A DNA stretch of 5,308 nt from the NCBI GenBank assembly GCA_910587495.1, contig CAJUMT010000097.1:1-5308 (forward strand). Reading direction: 5' to 3'. The translations under genes were made by a program, and so were the position numbers. Origin of the DNA: an uncultured Lachnospiraceae bacterium (GTDB lineage Bacteria; Bacillota_A; Clostridia; Lachnospirales; Lachnospiraceae). The notes under the pieces were generated by a model, which saw only the letters and a program-made list of their open reading frames with translations, was not told the origin of the DNA and searched no databases. Of the stretch, positions 1-4,075 are shown in pieces (within the stretch, counting starts at the first letter, position 1; every line of letters begins with the position of its first letter).

Positions 1-3
1 CGA

Positions 4-45
4 GCCCTTATAGGGCGGATAACAAACCACCGGCTAAGCCGGTGG
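4..45. repeat. Two GC-rich palindromes, possible IS200/IS605-type element end
   Basis: Two hairpin-forming palindromes lie close together: GCCCT-TAT-AGGGC at 4-16 and a longer one at about 25-45 whose ten-base arms (ACCACCGGCT and AGCCGGTGGT) flank a single central base. Neither is followed by a T-run, so they do not look like intrinsic terminators. Subterminal palindromes of this kind are recognised by the TnpA transposases of IS200/IS605 elements and also occur at the ends of tnpB-only elements; that is family knowledge. A transposon end is only an inference here because no transposase gene is visible. The third plus frame stays open across the palindromes (codons from 3, stop at 87-89), so they could also lie within the last codons of a gene entering from the left. 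Confidence 0.35.
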
Positions 46-100
46 TGCTGATTGAGGTAATAATATCCTGTCTTTTTAACAATGGGTAAGTGTAAAACAT

Positions 101-132
101 AAAAGAGACGGGGTGATCAATCCCATCTCTTT
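101..132 (-). terminator. Distal intrinsic terminator, minus strand
   Basis: Arms at 102-112 and 122-132 form an 11-position stem around a nine-base loop. Ten positions are Watson-Crick. The remaining one is a G-U wobble if transcribed leftward but a C-A mismatch if transcribed rightward, which favours the minus strand. Leftward of the stem the RNA would read a U-rich stretch (CUUUUAUGUUUU). It would end transcripts that pass through the DUF3800 gene or read through the nearer terminator at 163-191. Confidence 0.6.
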
Positions 133-162
133 ATACATATGAAAATATTTACTTATAAAGCG

Positions 163-191
163 AAAAAACACCCCATATCTGGAATGCTTTT
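163..191 (-). terminator. Proximal terminator-like hairpin, minus strand
   Basis: Read leftward, AAAAGCAUUCC (191 to 181) can pair with GGGGUGUUUU (174 to 164) across the loop AGAUAU, followed by a run of six U residues at 168-163. Three of the eleven pairs are G-U wobbles that would be mismatches in a rightward transcript, so the structure is meaningful only for minus-strand RNA. The stem is weaker than a classic terminator because of those wobbles and because part of the U-run is used in pairing. It would set the 3' end of a roughly 104-nucleotide RNA starting near 266. Confidence 0.5.
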
Positions 192-266
192 CTACCAAAA
201 CCCTTTGGTGGACGACATTACAGTCGCCTTACATCCTCATGCACCGTACAAGGGAAATTACTTGGT
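163..266 (-). ncRNA. Predicted structured small RNA next to the DUF3800 gene
   Basis: This stretch between the DUF3800 stop codon and the left flank has no credible coding frame but has the parts of an independent RNA gene on the minus strand: a near-consensus sigma-A promoter at 273-301, a predicted start near 266, and terminator-like hairpins at 163-191 and 101-132. Three further hairpins can be drawn in order. Helix A is 253-235 (CCUUGU with AUGAGG, including two wobbles and one mismatch). Helix B is GGCGAC-UGUAAU-GUCGUC at 228-211. Helix C is ACCAAA-GGGU-UUUGGU at 209-194. The wobbles are G-U only when read leftward, which supports this strand. Conserved RNA motifs found beside DUF3800 genes have been reported from comparative genomics (the DUF3800 RNA motifs); membership of one of those families is inference. 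The 3' end could instead lie near 98. It might be a trans-acting RNA, a guide or partner for the DUF3800 protein, or an unrelated sRNA. Confidence 0.55.
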
Positions 267-272
267 AACGTA

Positions 273-301
273 AATATAACATACCATAATAATGTTGTCA
301 A
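273..301 (-). promoter_or_regulatory. Sigma-A promoter for the small RNA
   Basis: Reading leftward, a perfect TTGACA (301 to 296) is followed after exactly 17 bases by TATATT (278 to 273). Transcription would begin near the A at 266. The -35 box begins only about 12 bases past the DUF3800 stop codon, so this promoter drives only what lies downstream, which contains no plausible protein gene. Confidence 0.7.
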
Positions 302-313
302 GTACATTTTATA

Positions 314-1057
314 CTATTCATCTAATAATAATTTTGTGTCATGATTAGTTGAAAAATCAAATATTTTCCCTCCACAGATGAATGGAAGTAACATTTTTAC
401 CGTTTCTTTACTTGTTCTATCATGTTTTTCAAGATTTCTATAAAATGTATTGGAAATAAAATCTATTAACTGAATCATAGGGTGGTTTTTAGAATCTGTA
501 TATTTGACATCCACAGTACGGCATAAAGGATTCATAACGGTAAAATGCTGTTCCAAATAACCATCCAATGTATACTTCGCATCCGTAGAAATATTTTGTT
601 CGTCGATCAAAATTCTTATATCTCTTGTGTTTTTAGAATATTTACTACAATGTCTAAACATATTATCTAAATAGAGCTGCAATATGTAATTGAATGTTCT
701 TGCATGATTTTTTATGAATTCATCTGTGGTATAAGTGTTATCCAAAACAATAATGCCTAATTCAAAATCATCTGAACAATTTCTTATTATGCGGTCATAA
801 ATAGCTTTCTTTTTTGTTTCGGATAACTTACTTCCTTTTATTTCTCCATTTTTTTCTAGCATTGTTTTATATTTTGGATTTTGTATAAGGGATGCAATTC
901 CTTTCTGAAAATATCTTTGTAACCTACTATACTTGCGTGTAAATAAGATAGCTATAACAAAGTATCGATTATATGATATATTGGTTTTTGTTATACTGCC
1001 AGATTCATCAATGAACATGGATAAATCTTCATAGATTAAAGTTTTCGTATTTTCCAT
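314..1057 (-). CDS. DUF3800 family protein, putative RNase H-fold nuclease
   Basis: A 247-residue cytosolic protein with no signal peptide or membrane segment. It carries the DUF3800 signatures in order: FIDESG at 15-20, EIKGSKLS at 72-79, ILIDEQ at 149-154 and QLIDFISNTFYR at 196-207. The acidic residues D17, E72, D152 and D199 sit where an RNase H-like, metal-dependent active site would be expected. The family is thought to have this fold, but no reaction is established, so nuclease activity is inference. The length is normal and all motifs are present, so the gene looks intact. The ATG start is supported by GGAG at 1066-1069 with an eight-base spacer; the stop is TAG. The gene is clearly richer in A+T than the genes to its right, with many ATA, AAT and AAA codons, which suggests horizontal acquisition. 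It is divergent from the rpn gene and is followed at once by a predicted small RNA on the same strand, an arrangement reported for other DUF3800 genes. Confidence 0.85.
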   Translation of the reverse strand: MENTKTLIYEDLSMFIDESGSITKTNISYNRYFVIAILFTRKYSRLQRYFQKGIASLIQNPKYKTMLEKNGEIKGSKLSETKKKAIYDRIIRNCSDDFELGIIVLDNTYTTDEFIKNHARTFNYILQLYLDNMFRHCSKYSKNTRDIRILIDEQNISTDAKYTLDGYLEQHFTVMNPLCRTVDVKYTDSKNHPMIQLIDFISNTFYRNLEKHDRTSKETVKMLLPFICGGKIFDFSTNHDTKLLLDE

Positions 1058-1092
1058 AATTGTTTCTCCGCAAAAGTATATAATCCATTTAC

Positions 1093-1125
1093 ATTATATA
1101 CCAAATTATAATAGAAATCTATCAA
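1093..1125 (-). promoter_or_regulatory. Possible promoter of the DUF3800 gene
   Basis: Read leftward there are two TATAAT boxes (1110-1105 and 1098-1093) and a TTGATA (1125-1120). The -35-like box is 21 bases from the nearer-to-gene TATAAT, longer than usual, so the exact pairing is uncertain. The region is AT-rich, which makes chance matches likely. The location, 36 or more bases upstream of the start codon, is right for the gene. Confidence 0.35.
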
Positions 1126-1244
1126 AGCATTTCTTGAATTTTCGCAGTGTTATTCATAAAAATTCAACTTTATCCATTCTGTGCGTTTTTTTATATTATA
1201 CCACAACAGTACTAAAATACAATAGATATTTGTGAGTAACTATA

Positions 1245-1283
1245 CTTTCTGAACTGCCGGGGAAAGAGATCCGCTCATTGTAA
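1245..1283 (+). pseudogene. Short relic of an rpn-family gene
   Basis: Bases 1245-1271 match bases 1974-2000 inside the intact rpn gene at 24 of 27 positions, in the same orientation. The relic frame reads LSELPGKEIRSL and then hits TAA at 1281; the intact gene reads LSELPGEEIYQRL. There is a TGA upstream at 1233-1235, so only a few codons remain recognisable. The simplest reading is the remains of a second, decayed rpn paralogue; genomes with this family often carry many copies. A chance match is possible but not likely at this identity. Confidence 0.4.
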
Positions 1284-1512
1284 AACCGCATTTCTTTTAG
1301 GGATTTGCGAAAAAATTTAAGCATCGGTGCTGTATGTTCTGTTTGCTGTGAGTATGAAAAGTACATACAGGCCTGCATCGGCATATCGACAGCTGAATAA
1401 AGACTTTACACTTTAGCTGATTATTGTTATGATAAAAGTACATGTAAACGGCGTGTTTAAAAAACGAACAAGCGGAAAAAATTCTAAATTTCTATTGCTT
1501 TTTCTGTGCTAA

Positions 1513-1518
1513 TATAAT
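1513..1518 (+). promoter_or_regulatory. Candidate -10 box for the rpn gene
   Basis: A perfect TATAAT lies 47 bases before the preferred start codon of the rpn gene. No good -35 box is found 16 to 18 bases upstream (TTCTAT or similar), so the promoter is either weak, activator-dependent, or a chance match in AT-rich DNA. Confidence 0.35.
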
Positions 1519-1565
1519 ACAATAAGTGTATCGTAAAAAAATATATTGATTGTATGGGGGCGCAT

Positions 1566-2516
1566 ATGGGAGACATGGAAATAGCATATCAAAATAAAGA
1601 CATCACCAGCAAAGTGTTGGCGGAGCATTTCAAAGGGAAGACATTTAAAGTATTCGGGTTGGACTTTCCGCAGATTGAGCGGGTACTTCCGACCAACCTC
1701 CCGGCGGTGAAGGCCAATGAACTCCGCCTGGATAACCTTTTTGAACTGGCGGACAGGACTGTGGCGCTCGTAGACTATGAGAGTGATTATGAGGAAGCGG
1801 ATAAGGTAAAATACCTGAATTACCTGGCCAGGATAGCCGACCGGTATCTGCTGGAAAAGAAGGCGTGTCCGATCCTTAGGATGGTCGTGATCTACACAGG
1901 CGACATTATCAGGAAACGGGTAAACGCAGAATATAATATCGGAGCGCTGAGGCTGACGGTGGAACCGGCTTTTCTTTCAGAACTGCCAGGGGAAGAGATC
2001 TATCAGCGCCTGAAAAGAAAAGTAGAGCGAGGCGAACGGCTGGATGAGGAAGAAATGATGGAATTTATCATCCTTCCCTTATCATACAGGAAAAAAGAAG
2101 AAAAGGAAGAAAAAATTCGCCAGATCGTTGACCTGGCGACCCGGATCAAGGACAGAGAGCAGCAGTTGTTTACATTGTCGGGCATACTGGTGTTCACAGA
2201 TAAAGTGATCGACAAAGAAATGGCGAAGCGAATAAGGAGGGAAATCGAGATGACGCAGGTAGCACAAATTTTTGAGGAAGAGAAACGACAGGCTTTGACG
2301 CAAGTAGCACAGATTTTTGAGGAAGAAAAACGGCAGGCTTTGGCACAGAAGGAAGAAGAGAAACAGCAGGCGCTAAAAGAAAATTCAAAACAGTTTGTGG
2401 CCTGGATGATAAAAAATAATTACCCGGCAAAAGAAATCGCAGCAGTAGTACCAAACTATTCCCTGGATGAAGTGGAAAAGCTGAAAACAGAGATTTCAAA
2501 AGAAGAAAAAAGGTAA
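1566..2516 (+). CDS. Rpn family PD-(D/E)XK nuclease (recombination-promoting nuclease/transposase-like)
   Basis: A 316-residue cytosolic protein of the Rpn/PD-(D/E)XK 'transposase-like' type common in Lachnospiraceae. The nuclease core is N-terminal: ELRLDNLF supplies D56, and the next strand ALVDYESDY supplies D70 and E72 in the position of the (D/E)-X-(K/E/Q) signature. The usual lysine is not obvious, so the metal site is a variant and activity is inferred. The middle contains MEFIILPLSY and the conserved ILVFTDKVIDKEMAKRIRR stretch. The C-terminal third is charged and helical: a 15-residue unit (TQVAQIFEEEKRQAL) occurs twice at 230-259, with a partial third copy, before a final YPAKEIAAVVPNYSLDEVEKLK segment. 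Start choice: ATG at 1566 has GGGGG five bases upstream; the in-frame ATG at 1554 has no ribosome binding site, and ATG at 1575 has GGGAG too close. Rpn proteins are DNA nucleases linked to recombination and phage defence. An internal start at 2250 probably gives a separate short product. A strong terminator follows, so the gene is monocistronic. Confidence 0.85.
   Translation: MGDMEIAYQNKDITSKVLAEHFKGKTFKVFGLDFPQIERVLPTNLPAVKANELRLDNLFELADRTVALVDYESDYEEADKVKYLNYLARIADRYLLEKKACPILRMVVIYTGDIIRKRVNAEYNIGALRLTVEPAFLSELPGEEIYQRLKRKVERGERLDEEEMMEFIILPLSYRKKEEKEEKIRQIVDLATRIKDREQQLFTLSGILVFTDKVIDKEMAKRIRREIEMTQVAQIFEEEKRQALTQVAQIFEEEKRQALAQKEEEKQQALKENSKQFVAWMIKNNYPAKEIAAVVPNYSLDEVEKLKTEISKEEKR
2233..2252 (+). 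promoter_or_regulatory. Internal ribosome binding site and start within rpn
   Basis: TAAGGAGGG at 2233-2241 is close to a full match to the anti-Shine-Dalgarno and is far better than the site in front of the gene itself. An in-frame ATG follows at 2250-2252 after an eight-base spacer. The AGGAGG falls on two arginine codons of the conserved IRREIEM segment, so coding constraint alone could explain it, but the full nine-base match with ideal spacing argues for translation starting here. Confidence 0.6.
2250..2516 (+). CDS. Probable intragenic short Rpn product (RpnS-like antitoxin)
   Basis: An 88-residue protein would start at the internal ATG and share the frame and stop codon of the full rpn gene. 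It lacks the whole nuclease core and consists of the E/K/Q-rich repeat helix followed by the C-terminal helical segment ending in SKEEKR. In characterised Rpn systems the C-terminal domain is made separately from an internal start and blocks the toxic full-length nuclease, dimerising through a helix whose repeat number varies between strains; that is established for other Rpn families. The same role here is inferred from the position of the start, the ribosome binding site and the repeats directly after the start. The alternative is that only the full-length protein is made. Confidence 0.5.
   Translation: MTQVAQIFEEEKRQALTQVAQIFEEEKRQALAQKEEEKQQALKENSKQFVAWMIKNNYPAKEIAAVVPNYSLDEVEKLKTEISKEEKR
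2253..2375 (+). repeat. 45-base tandem repeat in the rpn C-terminal region
   Basis: Two adjacent 45-base units (2253-2297 and 2298-2342) encode the identical peptide TQVAQIFEEEKRQAL and differ only at a few silent third positions. A shorter, degenerate third unit at 2343-2375 encodes AQKEEEKQQAL. The repeat stays in frame, so unit gain or loss would lengthen or shorten the predicted coiled-coil helix without breaking the gene. It begins with the codon right after the internal start. Confidence 0.85.
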
Positions 2517-2532
2517 TTCATTAGCTAAAATG

Positions 2533-2567
2533 AAAGCCCTCCGGTTGGAATTCTGGAGGGCTTTTTT
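2533..2567 (+). terminator. Strong intrinsic terminator after rpn
   Basis: AAAGCCCTCC at 2533-2542 pairs perfectly with GGAGGGCTTT at 2555-2564 across a 12-base loop, and a run of six T residues ends at 2567. It lies 16 bases after the rpn stop codon and isolates rpn from the glycosyltransferase operon. Confidence 0.92.
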
Positions 2568-2621
2568 GAGATTATAAATGCAGAGTGTTAGCAAGATTTC
2601 ATTAATACTGGACTATATCAG

Positions 2622-2650
2622 TTGAAATCAACCTTAATTTTTATTATAAT
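2622..2650 (+). promoter_or_regulatory. Sigma-A promoter of the glycosyltransferase operon
   Basis: TTGAAA at 2622-2627 and TATAAT at 2645-2650 are separated by exactly 17 bases, close to the sigma-A consensus. Transcription would begin near 2657, giving a leader of roughly 27 bases before the TTG start at 2684. The -35 box sits inside the inverted repeat GTTGA-AA-TCAAC (2621-2632), which could be an operator. Confidence 0.75.
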
Positions 2651-2683
2651 CAAATCAGCAAAATATCAGAGGAGGAATATAGT

Positions 2684-4024
2684 TTGGGGACAGGAAGGAA
2701 GATCCGTATATCCCAGTGTATGATCGTAAAAAATGAAGAAGAGAATATAGAGCGCGCCCTTTCCTGGGGAAAGGGTATCATGTGGGAACAGATCGTGGTG
2801 GATACCGGCTCTACAGACTGCACAGTGGAACTGGCCAGGAAAGCCGGGGCGAAGGTCTGTCATTTTCCATGGACGGATGATTTCGCGGCGGCAAAAAATT
2901 ATGCTATTGCGCAGGCGTCAGGGGAATGGATTGCACTTTTGGACGCCGACGAATATATGCGCTCGGAGGACGCCGAAAAGCTTCTCAAAGTCTTAGAGCA
3001 ACTGCCTCATGGACGCTTTGACGGAATATCTACAGGGTGGCAGCAGCTGGATGACGAAGGCAGGATCTTTTCTTCCGGTACGCAGATCCGATTCTTCAGG
3101 AATGATCCGGACATCCGTTACCGAAGGAGAATCCATGAGCAGCTGGAATGCATATCCGGGCGTGAGCTTCATGTGGGAGACGTGGCGAAGGAACTGTCTA
3201 TTTTCCACACGGGATACCAGAAAGAAGCTATGGAAAAAAAGGGTAAAGAAGGAAGAAACAAACGGTTGATCAGGCAGGAGTTAGAAGATCATCCGGATGA
3301 TTATGAGATGTTGGGTTATATGGGAGACGAATGTCTGGCTGACGGCGAGGAGGCGCAGGCGGAAGACTGGTATCGCCAGGCGGTTTTATACATGCCGGAG
3401 GATGTAAAAGAAGACAATCAGCGCGCCGCTGTCAGCTTTACCCGGCTTTTAATGCTCCTGGCTGACAGGGAAAAGACGCAGCCGGAAGAGATCCTGAGCG
3501 TTTATGCCCAGGCGGTGGAGGCGTTTCCAAAGGAAGCGGATTTTGATTATATTTCCGGGCGGTTTTACGCGAAGCGTGGGCGTGCTAAAGATGCAGCCGT
3601 ATATCTGGAAACAGCCGTGAAAAAACTGGAAACGTACGGATGCAGTAATAAAGCGCTTCTGCTGGCGGGAAACCTTCTGGAAGCTTACGGCCTGCTGGTA
3701 AAGTGCTGTTATGAAGCAGGTGAACTGGAGAAATGTGTCAATTACGGCGTCCAGTATCTAAGATATGATAAGTATGGGATGGACGTGCTGTCGCGGGTGT
3801 TAAGGTCGCTCCTTCCCGGTATTGATGAGCATTCCTTTAGGGGGCAGCAGGCGAATCAGGCAGTATTTGATTTTTTGGCGAAGCTTTATGATGTAAAGGA
3901 TCTAAAAGACCGCCTTTTTCTGGTAAAAGCCGCCCGTATGTCGGATCGGACTGACTTTGCCGCGTATGCGGCGGATCGCCTGTTTACGCCGGAAGAACAG
4001 GAAAAATTTAAAGATTATATATAA
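2684..4024 (+). CDS. GT2 family glycosyltransferase with TPR-like C-terminal domain
   Basis: A 446-residue cytosolic enzyme predicted to move a sugar from a nucleotide-sugar donor to an acceptor. The N-terminal GT-A domain (about 8-180) shows ISQCMIVKNEEE at 9-20, the nucleotide-binding VVDTGSTD at 38-45, DDFAAAKNYAI at 65-75, and the metal-binding DAD motif at 87-89 within LLDADEY. RFFRN (136-140), IHEQL (150-154) and HTGY (175-178) follow. From about 195 to the end it is helical with TPR-like units, for example around 203-240 and 285-315, a layout resembling protein glycosyltransferases such as SunS. A protein or peptide acceptor is therefore plausible but not shown. The start is TTG with AGAGGAGG ending eight bases upstream; the first ATG is at codon 13, inside the conserved motif and hence too late. 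It is first in an operon, 51 bases ahead of a paralogue, with its own promoter. Confidence 0.88.
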   Translation: MGTGRKIRISQCMIVKNEEENIERALSWGKGIMWEQIVVDTGSTDCTVELARKAGAKVCHFPWTDDFAAAKNYAIAQASGEWIALLDADEYMRSEDAEKLLKVLEQLPHGRFDGISTGWQQLDDEGRIFSSGTQIRFFRNDPDIRYRRRIHEQLECISGRELHVGDVAKELSIFHTGYQKEAMEKKGKEGRNKRLIRQELEDHPDDYEMLGYMGDECLADGEEAQAEDWYRQAVLYMPEDVKEDNQRAAVSFTRLLMLLADREKTQPEEILSVYAQAVEAFPKEADFDYISGRFYAKRGRAKDAAVYLETAVKKLETYGCSNKALLLAGNLLEAYGLLVKCCYEAGELEKCVNYGVQYLRYDKYGMDVLSRVLRSLLPGIDEHSFRGQQANQAVFDFLAKLYDVKDLKDRLFLVKAARMSDRTDFAAYAADRLFTPEEQEKFKDYI

Positions 4025-4075
4025 ATAACAGCAACAGCAGCGGCGTTGCGGAACTTAAATCGGGAGGTAGGAGTT

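Larger units (their letters stand above)
1058..1553. other. Divergent intergenic region without an intact gene
   Basis: About 500 bases separate the start codons of the DUF3800 gene (leftward) and the rpn gene (rightward). It holds the candidate promoters for both, plus a short relic of an rpn-like reading frame at 1245-1283. A 62-codon minus-strand frame at 1196-1384 has no recognisable domain and no good ribosome binding site. Nothing else coding, no tRNA and no clear terminator was seen. Confidence 0.6.

Noticed and set aside
101..132. Terminator hairpin read on the plus strand, ending a gene from the left
   Set aside because: The rightward version has a C-A mismatch and no T-run after the stem; the leftward version has a G-U pair and a U-rich tail.
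1196..1384. 62-codon minus-strand open frame
   Set aside because: No recognisable domain, no good ribosome binding site, and it runs antisense through the rpn relic; it is most likely a chance frame in the intergenic region.
2253..2375. Repeats considered as a CRISPR-like array
   Set aside because: The units are directly adjacent with no spacers and are in frame within a coding region.
2003..2499. Several overlapping minus-strand frames opposite the rpn gene
   Set aside because: They are antisense shadows of an E/K/Q-rich coding region, giving S/F/L-rich peptides without domains or start sites.
3009..3269. 86-codon plus-strand frame inside the first glycosyltransferase
   Set aside because: It is an alternative frame of a well-supported GT2 gene and has no domain.
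4025..4075. Possible terminator or promoter between the two glycosyltransferases
   Set aside because: Only a weak CAAC/GTTG pairing is present with no T-run, and no -35/-10 pair; the gap looks like an ordinary intra-operon spacer.
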